NCBI GenBank assembly: GCA_028583685.1
Contig: JAMXIF010001253.1
Coordinates: forward strand, 28,840,158 to 28,904,157
Direction of reading: 5' to 3'
DNA length: 64,000 bases
Source: Petaurus breviceps papuanus
Lineage: Eukaryota > Chordata > Mammalia > Diprotodontia > Petauridae
Part shown: positions 1 to 11,810 of the stretch, piece after piece
Numbering within the stretch: the stretch's first letter is position 1
Layout of the letters: each line of letters begins with the position of its first letter
Made by a program: the position numbers and the translations under genes
The notes under the pieces: generated by a model
Database searches by the model: none
What the model saw: the letters and a program-made list of their open reading frames with translations, nothing else
Told to the model about the DNA's origin: nothing

Positions 1-894
1 TGCTGCCGAAGTCAGTGCCTAGAAACAGCTCCCTCCTGCCCTTGTTTACATGAGTAATCTGCTTAGCAAACCCTTTATCTTCATAGACTGTGCAAGGACA
101 AACAACTCACATGATTGTAGCTTTCAGATTAGTGAACTCGGCTGATACCGTAATACCGTTAAGTCGGTGCCTCCCTCTTGTGCCTAGTTAGTGACTGGGC
201 CAGGACCAAGGGAAAGCTTAGGCACTCTCCCCCTCTTTTTCAGTATGACAGCCCCAGGTACATTCCCCTTTTCACTTGGAGCCCTTCTCAGTACTTTGGG
301 GCCTTCACCTCCTGAGTAAAATTCTGGCTATGCTTTTCCTTTCTTCTCTCACTTTCTATGACTTCTTTTCCCCCAAGGGATAATCACAGACCCTCCACTT
401 TTGGCTAAGCACATATTTTCTGTCTGGAAGTTTTCAATTAATTCATTACCATCACTACCACTCTCCAAGGCATTCTCTTCTCTGCCTCTGACTTCCTTCC
501 TGACTCTCAACTCATCTGAATAGTCTGGGAGGCTCTTAGTAGTCACCGTACAGATTCTTCAGGCACTGACTAATTTTTTTAAACTATTCCTGTGAAATAT
601 CATTCAGCTGGCCCTATCCTACTTCTATACCCCTAGATGTGTTCTAGTGCAAGCCAAAAATTTTCAACTTACTTGCAAAGGAAATTCTGGGTCAGTGAGT
701 TTCTTTCTTTTATCTGCCTAGTAGAGGGAGTAGTTTAACCTTGAAGGACTGGGGAGGAGGAAAAAAATAAGAAAGTGGGAGAGAGATGTGTGTGTAGGAG
801 GGCAAGAAAGAGGGAGGGAGGAGAGAAAAGAGGACAGGGGCTACCTTACTGATGATACATTATTCACAGATGTACAGTAAAGTATCCCTATACT
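1..894. other. Unassigned non-coding DNA with purine-rich tract
   Basis: No gene or recognisable repeat is visible. A purine-rich (A/G) tract runs from about 745 to 840. The only long open frame here lacks coding character. Confidence 0.5.
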
Positions 895-1035
895 GGGGGA
901 TTTCCTAGAGTCAGAGAACTTTAGATGTAGAAGATTCCAACGATCCTTGCCTTCAACCTCCAATTTAAAAATAATGAAATGCACCCAACACAAGTGAAAT
1001 AATTTGCCAAAAGTTACACAGTAAATGAAGCCTGA
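895..1035 (-). repeat. MIR-like fragment, diverged
   Basis: It resembles the antisense end of a MIR-type SINE: a 'tagagtcagagaac' start, then a degraded lymph of 'gccaaaagttacacagtaaatg', the counterpart of the usual cleared-transfer 'caaggtcacacagctagtaag' core. Confidence 0.3.
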
Positions 1036-1044
1036 TGCTTTTCT

Positions 1045-1194
1045 TTTTAGAGGGGGAAGGTAGGGCAATTGGTGTTAAGTGATTTGCCCAAGGTTACACA
1101 AGCTAGTTTTTGTGTTGTGTTTGAGGTCAAATTTGAACTCAGGTCCTCCTGACTCCAGGTCTGGTGCTCTGTCCACTACTCCACCTAGCCTCCC
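1045..1194 (-). mobile_element. WSINE-type tRNA-derived SINE
   Basis: The reverse complement reads as a tRNA-like head (cassette around 'gagtcaggaggacctgag'), then the conserved 'gggcaaatcacttaac' body and an A-rich end. Close relatives lie at 26141, 36403, 40090, 43935 and 46410. Confidence 0.85.
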
Positions 1195-1321
1195 CTTGAT
1201 TCTTAAGTTAGTGATTTTTCTAAGGAAGGCCTCTCTAATCCCCCCAAATAATAGTGTCCAAAATTCCATTCTAGAAAGTTCAGTTCTTTAGAATAAGACT
1301 TTGCACCTTGTCTAAATGTGA

Positions 1322-1505
1322 AGTCACTTGGATGGTGCACTGCCAGATCTGGAATCAAAAAGACCTGAGTTCAAATCTGGCCTCCATCACTTACGTGACC
1401 TGGGGTAACTCAACCTCTCTAAAATGTTCTTACTTGTCAAGTGAAGGGTTTGGACTAAGATGGCTTCTGAGGGCTCTTTCAATGCTAGATCTAGGATACT
1501 CTATG
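1322..1505 (+). mobile_element. MIR/THER SINE fragment
   Basis: It carries the B-box-like 'gagttcaaatctggcctcc', the 'cttacgtgacctggg' core and the 'ggcttctgagggctctttc' tail, in the order expected for a plus-strand MIR-class element. Confidence 0.6.
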
Positions 1506-1735
1506 ACTTAAATGTAGATTTTCTGACTCCAAATCTAATATTCTTTACACAGCTCTAGACTTTGCACTGTGTTAGGCTTGTAAGGGATTATGAAAGAGAC
1601 AGAGAGACACAGAGAGAGAGAAAGAAATAATGATTTGATGGGGGTTAGGGAAGTGATATTATCTAAATAGCTGTTAATGCATAAGAAAGTAAGTTATCAC
1701 TCAAATTAGATTTTTAAAAGATATGTTCAGAAGAT

Positions 1736-2275
1736 GTCAGTCAGTCAATAAGCACTTATTAAATGCCTACTATGTGTCAGGCACTTCTAAGAGTTCAAAG
1801 ACTGTCCCTTCCCTCAAGGAGCCCACAATCTATGATGTCACCTTCCAGTCAGTCAACAGATGTTTGTTTATTAAGCACTTACTATGTATCAGACATTGTG
1901 AGAAGTTCTAGAGACTCAAAAAAAGGGGGGGGGGAAGTTCCTGCCCTCAAGAAGCTCACGATCTAGAGACACAAAATGAGAAAACTTGGCACATGCAAGA
2001 TAGATACCAAATAGAAGAAGAATCTCACAGGGAGAGACACCAGCAGCTGGGAGACTGGGAAAGGTATTCTGAAGAATATGGGCTTTGAGGTGAGTCTTGG
2101 GAAGTGAGAAGGGGCTTCCTTCTTGAAGGAAGAGGTGAAGAGGGAGAGTGCTCCAGATATGGGAGATAGGAGAGCTAGCGAAGATTGGATTTGTGGGGTG
2201 AACGAACAGAGGGGTTGGGGGTGGTGTTCAAGTTTTGAAGCAGGGTGACTAGGAGGGGAGGATTGTGGTAGGGGA
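1736..2275 (+). mobile_element. L2 LINE 3' region, two overlapping pieces
   Basis: The L2 motif 'cacttattaaatgcctacta' starts the first piece near 1750, and a second start of the same motif lies near 1870. The second runs on through 'gaagctcacgatctagagac' into the fast-diverging L2 3' UTR, so two L2 fragments are joined. Confidence 0.6.
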
Positions 2276-2317
2276 TTAATACATGACATGATTCTATAGA
2301 AATCATGGGAGGAGAAG

Positions 2318-2797
2318 AGGAGGTGGATTTCAGAAAAACCTGGAAAGATTTACACACACTGCTGCTGAGTGAAGTGAGTAGAACCAGGAGAACATTGTAC
2401 ACAGTAACAGCAGCATTGTTGCAAGACCAACTTTGACAGACTTGCCTCTTCTCAGCAATGCAAGGATCCAAGACAATTCCAAAAGACTCATGATGGAAAC
2501 TGCCATCCACGGTTCAGAGAAAGAACTATGGAGTCTGAACACAGATAGAAGCCTACTGTTTTCTCTCCCCCCCCGCCATGATTTTTCCCTTTCATTCTGA
2601 TTCTTCTTTTACAACGTGACAATGTGGAAACATATTTAATATGATTGTACATGTATAGTCTCTATCAGATTGCTTACTGTCTTGAGGAAGGGGGAGGAGA
2701 ATGAGAGAGAGAAAAAAAATCGGAACTCAAAATCTTATAAAAATGAATGCTAGAAACTTTATTTACATGTATTTGGAAAAAATAAAACACTGTTAAG
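2318..2797 (+). mobile_element. L1 3' end (ORF2 C-terminus and 3' UTR)
   Basis: It starts in the last ORF2 codons ('ttcagaaaaacctggaaag'), passes the region that in other copies encodes LHELM..EVSRT, and ends in 'ggaaaaaataaaacact'. The same 3' end recurs at 34600, 42180/43600 and 48310. It is strongly 5'-truncated. Confidence 0.85.
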
Positions 2798-3231
2798 GGG
2801 GGGGGATCATGAGAGGAAAGAAGTGCTAAAGCTCATAATGAGTTGAGGTCAGCAAGGAAAATTAAGGAAAACAAAAGTCTGTTGGAGGGGGGAAAAGACA
2901 ATCAAAGAAGTTAGAATCTTCTCCTGGGGATATATTGAATGGTGATACTGTATGATAGAGGGAAGGAAGAATTATTCAAGTGTTGTTCTCCTGATTTCTT
3001 TGCTAAAGAGAACTCTGGATTGAAAAGACCAAAAGAAAAATGGTTAATGGTGAATTCAAAGTAGGATAAGCATGGAGAGAGGAAGGGATCACTTAGCTAA
3101 ATTTGCTGAGGCAGAGTCACAGGACCCAGACAAACTACAACTCTCTCTAAGTCAAGTCAACAAATATTAAGTATTTACTAGGTGCCAAATGATAGGAAGC
3201 ACTTGGGTCATCGATGATCTATTACATCAAA
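2798..3231. other. Unassigned DNA between L1 and L2
   Basis: A G-run follows the L1 tail. The rest is purine-rich and probably old repeat, but I cannot name the family. Confidence 0.35.
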
Positions 3232-3690
3232 TGACATGTTCTCAGTCCTTATCTGTGGATTCTCTGTATCTTATATGGCTCTAGTGACCATCCCCTCCTT
3301 CCAGATACTCTCTAATTCCTGGGGTTTGGTGACACTGTACCCTACACCACTTACCTATACTCTCCTCCCTCACCTGTCTGACCTCTCCTTGGTCTCCCAT
3401 GCTGGAGCACCATTCATGAGCTGCATGTGCCCTAAACTAAGCTCCCTCCTGTGCTCTCTTCTCTTCTTTCCCTTCACTCTCTCAGTGATCTTATCAGCTC
3501 TCATGGGTTCAGTCGTCTCCACGAAAACAATGATCAAATCCAGTCTTTGTCTGCATCCTGAGTTACGTTCCCCTATCAGCAGCTTTCTTTTAGATAGCTC
3601 TCCATCCTGATGTTTCGGAAGCATCTTAAGCTCAATCTGTCTAAAATTGAGCCCATCACTTCAACTCCTTTTCTGTCAAAACAACAATAG
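3232..3690 (-). mobile_element. L2 LINE ORF2 C-terminal region
   Basis: The reverse complement matches the L2 reverse-transcriptase C-terminal region: pyrimidine-rich on the plus strand, with 'tctcagtgatcttatcagctc' style motifs and 'ctgtctaaaattgagccc'. It continues at 3975 beyond a MIR insertion. Confidence 0.65.
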
Positions 3691-3694
3691 TAAT

Positions 3695-3965
3695 AATAAT
3701 AATAAACATAAACATTTATAAAGCACCTTCTATGCACCAAACACTGACTGAAGCACTTTACAAATATTATCTCACTTTTGATCCTCAACAACCGTGGTGT
3801 AGGTGCTATTGTTATTCCCAGTTTTACAGATGAGGAAACTGAGGCTGAGAGCATTCAAGTGATTTACCCAAGGTCATATAGCTAATAAGTATCTGAAGTC
3901 AGATTTGAACTCAGGTCTTCCAGACCAACTCAGAATACTGTGCATTGTACCAGCCTAGCTGCTTC
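3695..3965 (-). mobile_element. MIR SINE, near full length, inserted in L2
   Basis: The reverse complement has all MIR parts: tRNA head, core 'tgacc..gggtaaatcac', 'cagtttcctcatctgtaaaa' and the L2-like tail. It splits one L2 copy (3232-3690 and 3975-4212). Confidence 0.8.
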
Positions 3966-3974
3966 TTCAATACA

Positions 3975-4212
3975 CACACATACACACACGGATCTCTTTC
4001 TAATTTTCCTCTATTTATCAAAAGCAACACCATTCTTACAGTACAGATTTGTAATCTCAGAGGCATATTGAGACTCTTTACTATTCCTCACATCCCTATG
4101 TCCCATTACTGGCAAGGTATTTTCAATTCTACCTCTACAATATCTCTCCCATTTGTCTTCTTTTCTCTACTCCCATGGCTGCTACCCTAGTTCAAGTCCT
4201 CATCACCTCTGG
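3975..4212 (-). mobile_element. L2 LINE, continuation upstream in the element
   Basis: It resumes the L2 of 3232-3690 ('acaatatctctcccatttg', 'cctagttcaagtcctcatca' are L2 RT-region motifs). It is cut at 4212 by an L1 sequence. Confidence 0.65.
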
Positions 4213-4214
4213 CT

Positions 4215-5370
4215 TGGACTATTTTAAAACATATTTTATTGATGCCTTTTGTCATTATATCACTGTTATTTCAGGAAGAACAAATCCCTATCCCCCTCCA
4301 GATTGAACCATTCCTTACAACAAAGACAGTTAAGTAAAAACATATGATACAGAGACCATACATTACAATGTGTGTAACATTCCACCCAAGAATTCCCCTA
4401 CTTCTCTTCTGTGATGAAGGGGATATGTCTCATCTGCTCACCAGGACTACCACTGGTTTCCTAATTACTCAAAGTCCATCTTGCTTTTATTACTCTTTTC
4501 ACTTATACCATTTCAATCATTATGAGTAAATTTGGGCATTATTCTTATTTCATTTGGTATCAATTCATGCATATTTTCCCATAATACTCTGAATTTCTCA
4601 TATTTGCCATTTTTACTACACAATAGTATTCTATTACATTCATGTACCACAATTTCAGCCTTTTCAATTAATATGCACCAAATTTCTAGTTCTGTGATAC
4701 CACAAAGAATACTGCTTTGAATATTTGAGTGCATAGTAAAACTTTCTTTCTATGACTTCCTTGGGGTACAATAATCCATTGATAGCATCACTGAGGTAAA
4801 GATATAAATGGTTGAGTCACTTTTCTTTCATAATTACAAATGGATATCCAAAACTGATTACACCAATTTACAGCCACACAAAAAAGTATATTATAGTGTC
4901 TCTTTTCCTATAGTTCCCCACTCCACACCAAAAGAGACTATTCATAGCACTAAGTGTTTTTTGTTGTTGTTATCTTGACCATTTCACAGAATAGGAACTG
5001 AAATCGGTGCTACTTTAATTTACCCTGCTCTTACCATTAGTGGTTCAGAGCATTTTTCAGATGGGCATCTATAGTTTGTCATTCTTTTGAAAACCTTGTT
5101 CAAATCCTTATTTTAGTTATCTAAAATGGCTATTGGTGATGTATGTGTGTATACACATTTATGTATATATGTGTGTAGGTCTTCATAATTTTTCTTTGTA
5201 TCTTTTCATCACCTAAATTTTCCATAGTGTTACACATTTGAGTCAATTCCCCATATATCTTAGATATCAGACTTCTGTCAATAATATTCAGCATTCAAAT
5301 ATAATTCCCACTTAATAGTTGCTCTTCTCATTAATTTTTATTGATTTTGCTTATGCAAAAGCTTTTCAAT
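4215..5370 (-). mobile_element. Old L1 ORF2 region
   Basis: The plus strand shows the antisense of L1 ORF2 C-terminal blocks: 'cacaatagtattctattac' (the YCAI/EYY region), 'gggcatctatagtttgtc' and 'gcaaaagcttttcaattg'. It is highly diverged and inserted in L2. Confidence 0.65.
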
Positions 5371-6198
5371 TGTAGATGTAACCCCAATTCCAAAGTACAT
5401 TGATATAGGACTCTATTAGCAAAGAGTAATGCCTTGTGCATATATAAAGGTCAGGGTATAGTGGACAAGAACGTGAGAGCTCTGGCCTTCTTCAATCTTT
5501 GGGGAATCTTCAAGTTTCAAATTGTTTGAGGCTCTGCCATTACCTGGGCACTTCAGGCTTCCAGCTTTGGGAGGGGAGATGGAAGAGGTTAACCCCTCTT
5601 CAGGCTGTCTGGGAAGATGTGGGAGGAGCTGGCAGTCCCCATCATGTCCCTATTCCCAGATTACTGAAATAGAGACTTCAGGGAATTTCCCCTTGGGTGT
5701 GATCTAGGACTCTCGGTAGAACTGAATTACTTCACTCTCAAAGGGAGAGCTCCTTCACCGGATTATCTGATAAAAATTCTCCTATGTATACTTTTTCTGA
5801 TTTCTGTTTTGCTATGATTTGGATAAATGGGCTTCTTGGCTACTCATTATGTATGTGCACTGTGGAACTGGTATTAGGTAGGAAAGAGGTCAAACATACA
5901 TACAGTATATCTTACTTCCCCTCAATAATGATGCAGTGATCAGAAGTTAGACTGAGTCTGAAAATCATCATCTGGACTAATGATATTTAAGGAAAAGGCT
6001 GCATATGATTCTAGACGAGTACTCCCTTCCCTCAGGGGAGAGCAAAGTGGTGGCTATTAGCCCCAACTTCTTGCTTTCTTCCTCCTGGCAAAAATTAAAG
6101 CATCCCTTGAAGGAGGGTGGGTGGGAAAGTGGCTAGAGATGTCTTTTCTGCTTTCCTTGAGCCATACAATGACAACTGCAGGCAACATGTGGGCTTTG
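5371..6198 (+). other. Unclassified insert, possibly an old LTR
   Basis: It interrupts the L1 and has no L1 similarity. A TATA-like 'tatataaagg' lies at 5441-5450, followed by GC-richer sequence, which would suit an LTR promoter, but I found no clear terminal or flanking repeats. Confidence 0.2.
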
Positions 6199-6734
6199 TA
6201 TAATGGGAATGTAAATTTAAAGATCTTCCCTGCCCCTAGGCTAAAGTGCACCTGGAGCCTGGGGTGGGAGGCTTGTTTTTCAGTAGATACTTCTTGATTG
6301 GCCAGTGGGTCCAAAAGGTTGTTACATTCTCTGAGCCAGGAGAAGGCTATATAAGCCCTGATGTGAGGTTTTGTTTTGGGGCTCACTTTGAGAAGTGTTC
6401 TGTGATTTGATCTGGATTATGGGAAGCTGTTGTCCAGAGCCCCCCGGCTTTGAAAAACCCAGATGTTGAAACCCAGATGTTGATTTGGTATGGATGTAAT
6501 GTTTGGACAGTTTGGAAAGCTGTCTACTTGATCTGTTTCTGTCTTGATAATTCTGCCTGTATACTTTGAAGTTCAGGGTACTGACCTTTTTCCCTGAACG
6601 AGGTAAACGATATATGTTTGACTGATTAAAGTAAGCTTGTTAACCCATTTTGAGTTGCTTTCCTTTAACAAAGCAGACCTAAGAACCTGTGTTGGCTGCA
6701 AACCCTGAGGACACTTGGGGTGCTTGCCGCTACA
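6199..6734 (+). mobile_element. Solo LTR of an endogenous retrovirus (copy 1)
   Basis: A 536-bp LTR fossil with no internal retroviral sequence. It has a TATA box at 6348-6355, an ATTAAA polyadenylation signal at 6625-6630, an end in 'gctaca', and 5-bp flanking direct repeats CTTTG at 6194-6198 and 6735-6739. A second copy is at 19417-19940. A short tandem doubling of 'acccagatgttga' lies near 6460. Copies look about 90% alike by eye, so moderately old. Confidence 0.85.
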
Positions 6735-6749
6735 CTTTGCTATACATGG

Positions 6750-7140
6750 GGCCTTGTTACAGATATAATAGAAATTGTCTGTTTTGTCTTTTAAGATTTC
6801 TCTCCCTTAACAATTTCCCCATTAATCATAATTGTAAAAGGCACCTCTTGACTTCTTCTAATTTTTTTTTTATCATATGACCTTTTAAATCCTATGCCCT
6901 ATGTGGCATATTATATGTTGTTATATTCCTAATTTTTGCCAAACTTTTTTCAGTTTTCCCAAAAAGTCACATAAAAATGGAGTCCTTCCCCCAGGAACTT
7001 ATGTTCTTGAATGATCAAACATTGGTTTTCTGCATCTTATTTAGCTAATTTATTTATTGATCTCCTTTTCTGTCTTTTAACTGATACCAAATTATTTTTA
7101 TGACTATTTTTTTTAAAATGCAATTTGTGACAAACACCAT
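6750..7140 (-). mobile_element. Old L1 fragment
   Basis: Antisense L1 ORF2 pattern ('ttccccattaatcataat', 'tatgccctatgtggcatat'). Probably the 5' continuation of the L1 at 4215-5370. Confidence 0.5.
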
Positions 7141-7144
7141 CCAT

Positions 7145-7295
7145 AATTTCATCTCCAAGGAACTGTATAGGTGATGAAACTGGTTAAGAGAAATAAAATG
7201 ACTTGTCTAAGGTCATGCAGTAAATTAGTTGCATAACTTGGGCTAGAAAACAGATCTTCTGATTCCCAGTCTTGCTACCCCTCCACACTGCTAGG
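7145..7295 (-). mobile_element. MIR SINE fragment
   Basis: Antisense MIR core: 'atgacttgtctaaggtcatg' and 'cttctgattcccagtcttgc'. Confidence 0.55.
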
Positions 7296-7299
7296 TAGC

Positions 7300-9940
7300 A
7301 TTTCAAGCCTTTATCAAAGATAATTTGACTATCTCTAATTCTTCTGCAGCAAAGAGGAAGTCCCATTAGTGCTTGCTTTTTATTTTTTTCCAGAGATTTT
7401 TTTTTTTACCACTTTAGGAAAAAGTATCGGTGTATCCTTTTCATTCCTCCAAAAGATATTATTATGTAATAGTTAATATTAGACCTCCCTTGCAGTTTTA
7501 ATGGCTTATGCTGTGTATGCCCTGTGTTCCCAATAAAATTGTAAGCTTCTTAAGTAACTAACAAGGAGATAGCTTATCCTTCAAATATCTTATGAAAGAT
7601 ATTTGTTGTTGATTTGAATTCACTTTTTAAAATTGTGTCACCCACAATTTTAATACAGCTCAGCACACCTACAAGGTTCTCTCTAGAGCTGAATTATATT
7701 GAGTTGAATTAAATATCAGCATTTCAAAAGTCACTTAAAAATGCCCCTGCTTCCCCATCAATCTCAGTTTATACAACTAGGCTTCCCAAACACTAATCCC
7801 TATAAAAAATCTCTTGGGGTGCAACATTGTTTTATTTTGTACGCACGAATGAATTTCCACTGGCTTTAGCAAAAGCTACAAGTTCATCCAAAGGCAGAAT
7901 TTGTCTGGGGGGAGATAGAGTGGGCCAGGTTCTCTGCTCCTAAAATCAGCTGTGGCCCAGAGGATTACCTGAGGATTAATGAGGAGTTGTGAGAAGTTGA
8001 CAGTCAGAGCCAACCATTAATCTCTAAGAAATAAACTATACCCTATTTTTCTCTCACGGTGTAGCCTGTTCTCTCCCCTGCAAGGTGACAGAGGTGATAG
8101 GGAACAGGGAAATGCAGTTGAGAATTCACCACAAACTGAGGCTGCATATTTTTTCCTGAGCTGTTTGTGTAATTTGAGCTGCAAGGAATAAGAATACATG
8201 TGTAAAGCACTGCCCAGTTCAAATGTCTGGGAATATTGACTTCAGAGGTAAGCTGAAAGACAGGTTTGGTTTCTCAGGGACCAAAGAACACCACAGAGTG
8301 TTTGTGTAGGGATCTGTCTGATTCCGTGATTTATTTTAACCATCAGGATGATGATTCCTCCAAGTCAGAAAGAGTTTTCACTGAAAAATCATTCTTTACA
8401 AGAGAAGAGTCATAAAAATCAGAATACTACACGTAGTCAAGTTCTACTTCTTGTCTTCAGACTGTCTGCCTTGTAGATAATCCAATAGCTCAAGGCATTG
8501 AGTTGCCTCCTCTCTAACCAGTTGGTCCCATATCTAACTTTCTCAGGACAAGCCTTATTCCTTTCCCCTTAGACAATTTCAGTGTGTTTGCTTTGTCTGC
8601 CCCATTTCTGTCTTAACTTTATAAGACCATTCCTTCCCCTGGCAGTGTCAAGGCCTGTGGAAGGGAAATAGGGAGATCAAGAGAGGCAATGGTGGGGCTG
8701 TTCCTCTTAACTCCTACTTGATGGTCTTTAAAAGTGTATGATGATTTAATTTGAAGGGTTTTATCAAGTTCACCTTATCATTCCTCTACTACTTTATCCT
8801 TAACAACCAAAGTTAGGGCATAAGCTATAATTATTTTCATGGTGGTCTTTTTGCAAATACTTGTCTCTAGTACTATAATTCATGATGATCATGAATTTCA
8901 TATACCATGAAATAATGTTTTTTGTTACCATTGGACACTTTGCCAGTTCCTTTCTTTGTCTCTCCAAGAAGTGTCTGTGAGCTATCCTTCTGTTAAACTA
9001 CAACTGACTTAATTTCTTCTGGTTTTACTTGTCACAAACTTTATAGCAAGAATCTCAAGACTGATATGATTCTGCTTCTCTAGCAGTAGGTACACTCATT
9101 GATCATTGGACAAAGACCTCCCACTTAGAGTACCAATAGTTAGATTAAAGTTAACAATGCTGCAGTTAGAATAGCATTTATATTATATAGACTCTCTTTA
9201 GAGAGACTGATCTTAAGATTTGATTGGTCCAAAGGACTGAGTATAAAAAAATTCTGCCTGTGGCAAGTTGATATTCCTGAGATTTGGAAGAGATCCCATT
9301 GTCCTACAGGACATCATTCTGATCCAGCATTGATGACCTGGCAGATGCTGAGGGGGAGAGAGGCAGTATCTGTCTTTAGCAATTATATTCTTTTAATACT
9401 TTTAGGTAAAGTCTTTTTTGCAGCATTTTATGTTCCATGAGTTTTTTCATGGTATTTCAATCCTAAGCCAGAATGACTGGACTGGCTTGAGTTAGGCCTG
9501 GCCCAGAATATTAGTTCAGAAACTGTGATTTAAAAAACAACCCTCCGTCCCTTTGCCCACCACTCTGCCACTATCGCTGAAGAAGGGGAAGGTTGTCACA
9601 GATTACTGAGAACCATTTTTATTCTTTGTTTCTTGGGTTGCCAAAAAACAACTGAAAAATGTTATTATCAGGTGATTACATGCTGATGTGTCTCTAAAAG
9701 ATTGTCTAGATCTGCTCCTTGGAAAACAAACTCAGTCTGTTGACACAGCTCTTCTTGAAGTCCCCTTCCAGTTTATAAGAAATCACCACAGATTATACTG
9801 ACATAGATTTCAAGAACTAGGTTTATCTCCCTCCATGATGTAGGATTAGCACAGGACTTTGTGGAGGCTTTTTGTTTGTTTGCTTGTGACTGGAGATTTC
9901 ACTAGAGTAGTAAACTCCCACTACTTCTGCCAAGTGTTCT
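7300..9940. other. Long low-repeat stretch, no gene seen
   Basis: No convincing exon or repeat family is seen over about 2.6 kb. The part around 7900-8250 is more GC-balanced and contains homeodomain-like TAAT motifs ('gaggattaatgagg', 'aaccattaatct'), which could suit a conserved non-coding element. I cannot test conservation here. Confidence 0.35.
9222..9248 (+). promoter_or_regulatory. CCAAT/TATA-like pair
   Basis: An inverted CCAAT box ('gattggtcc', 9222-9230) is followed about 20 bp later by 'tataaaa' (9242-9248). This is a common LTR or promoter layout, but it also occurs by chance in AT-rich DNA. Confidence 0.2.
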
Positions 9941-9944
9941 CTTT

Positions 9945-10075
9945 TTAGAGCACTGAAAGGTTAAATAGTTTTCCCAGGGTCAAAGGCAAATACGGGTCAG
10001 AGGCAAGATTTGAATTCAGGTCTTTCAGACTCAGAGGTCAGCTCTCTTTCCGCTATACTACCTCTGTTTCTTTCT
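9945..10075 (-). mobile_element. MIR SINE fragment
   Basis: Antisense MIR: 'ttttcccagggtcaaag', 'gatttgaattcaggtctttc' and a 'cgctatactacc' head. Confidence 0.6.
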
Positions 10076-10084
10076 TGACTAAAA

Positions 10085-10627
10085 ATAATAATAATAAAAA
10101 GAACAGGAGCAATTATTAAAGATGAACATAATAAATTCAGTACATGAAATATAAAAGCTTTTTCATGAACAAAATGAGCGCAACTCTGATAAGAAAGGAA
10201 GCAATCAATTGAGAAAAAAATCTTTGTATCAAAAATCTCTGATAATGGTCTGAGACATCTAAGATAATATTCACAACTAGCAAGAGTATATGACTAAAAG
10301 CCTTTCCATAATAGATAAGTGGTCAAAGCATATGAACAAAAAGCAGAATTGCTCCAAATTACTAATGATAAGAGAAATGAAAACCAAAACAACCTTGACG
10401 TTTGACCTTACACCCAACAAAAATGGCAAAGATGATCAAAGAGAGAAATAGTCAATGTTAGAAGGATCGTGGAAATATGGCCACACTAATGCTTCTCTAC
10501 TGGAGGATGATTCTGGAAAGCAATTTGAAATAATGAAAAGAAAATTATTGAAATTCATATTCTTTGATCCATAGATTCCATTGCTAAACATGAACCCCAA
10601 AGAGGTGACAGACAAAAAGTAAGTCCC
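10085..10627 (+). mobile_element. L1 ORF2 C-terminal part (before the LTR)
   Basis: Sense L1 ORF2 sequence ('agagaaatgaaaaccaaaac', 'attgctaaacatgaacccca'). It is interrupted at 10628 by a solo LTR and resumes at 11811. The 3' end is reached at about 12600, so this is one L1 of about 1.1 kb once the insertions are removed. Confidence 0.75.
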
Positions 10628-11805
10628 TGTAATGTAATGCCAAAAGAAAGGCAACTTCCCAAGGTTCAGAATACCAGCATAGATGCTCTCCATTTTATTC
10701 AGTAACAAACCCAGAACAGAGAAGATCAAAACATGACATCATTCAAAATACAGCATTTACTAAGTGTGATTAAATAATCTCCAAGTACTACCCCACCCCA
10801 GGACCTTCCAATCATTCAATCAATTACAAAGTCTCTGTTCTAAATACTTCTCCACCCCTAGGCTATACCTTAATTAAGTCCACCACAAAGCCCCTTTTCT
10901 CAAATGAAGATGAGTTTCCAAACATAAGGTCAAAAGTTCCCCACCCCTGGATCACAATTGAATCTACCCCAGAGTTACATCAAGTTTAAACACAGCACTT
11001 AATACCCAAATGGAGGTCTTTTCTTCATCTTGACACGAGGCAAGTTCTCAGCAATCTTAGTTCCTGGGGAGACAAGACTTAGCAAGGCCATAAGATACAT
11101 TGCCATTCCCTTCATGAATTTATCCTCTGTCTGTAGAACAGTCCTAGAACTCCTGAAAACATTAGCAAAGCCGTCTCCCAGGATTTCTGTAAACATACAA
11201 CAAGAAAATCCTTCTTCAGGGCTTCTGAACCAACAGAAAGGCTCCCAGACCCCTGCAACAACAGCACTGTCCTTCACCAGTGGACAGTATTCATTCTGTC
11301 TGCAGGACAGTCTCCAGACCCCTGCAACAACAGCACTGTCCCTCACCAGTGGACAGTATTCACTCTCTGTCTGCAGGACAGTCTCAGGGCTTCTTAGCGA
11401 ACAGCCAGGTTCCAGGACTTCTTCAACAAAAGGACTGTCTTTCACCAGTGGACAAATCTGGCAAAACAACATCAAAACAGACAGACAAAGTACCAGCAAA
11501 ACAGCCATGTCTCCTCAGTCCTTGGCAGCTCAGGGGGCAGGTCTCAAAAGTCCAGGGCAATTCAAAGCGGCCACCAGCAATTCTCTTAGTCTCTCTCTCT
11601 CCACGAGGTGCTGCTTCCAAAAAGATCTTCTGCCTCTCTCTAGTGTCTCTCCAAATCTACATCACCAGCTCCTCCCAGTTCAGGACTTTCTTTTCACATC
11701 AACAAGCCCATCCCACAGGTGGGATTAACAAACTCTGGGTTTTAACACAATCAATTTGAAAACCAAGCCAATACAGGGGAATCTTTAATTGCCATTACTA
11801 TCACA
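10628..11805 (-). mobile_element. Solo LTR, 1,178 bp, inserted in L1
   Basis: An LTR fossil on the minus strand. It begins TG and ends CA, and has 5-bp flanking repeats GTCCC at 10623-10627 and 11806-11810. The L1 reads through on either side. The minus-strand polyadenylation signal AATAAA is at 10694-10699, about 70 bp from the 3' end. It contains tandem units (11241-11458). A minus-strand open stretch with a hydrophobic Met-led start lies inside. It is related to the LTR at 22851-23822. No gag, pol or env is present. Confidence 0.85.
11241..11458. repeat. Tandem repeat inside the LTR, unit about 69-72 bp
   Basis: Two well-matched units begin at 11241 and 11310 ('ccagacccctgcaacaacag', then 'accagtggacagtattca'). 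A third, diverged unit ends near 11458. The array lies in the promoter-proximal half of the LTR. Confidence 0.8.
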
Positions 11806-11810
11806 GTCCC

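Noticed and set aside
3236-3610. 124-codon plus-strand frame
   Set aside because: It is antisense to L2 RT-region sequence, where long antisense frames are common.
11030-11728. 232-codon plus-strand open frame and overlapping frames
   Set aside because: It lies inside the minus-strand solo LTR and includes its tandem array, so the open frame follows from repeat composition. It is not a host gene.
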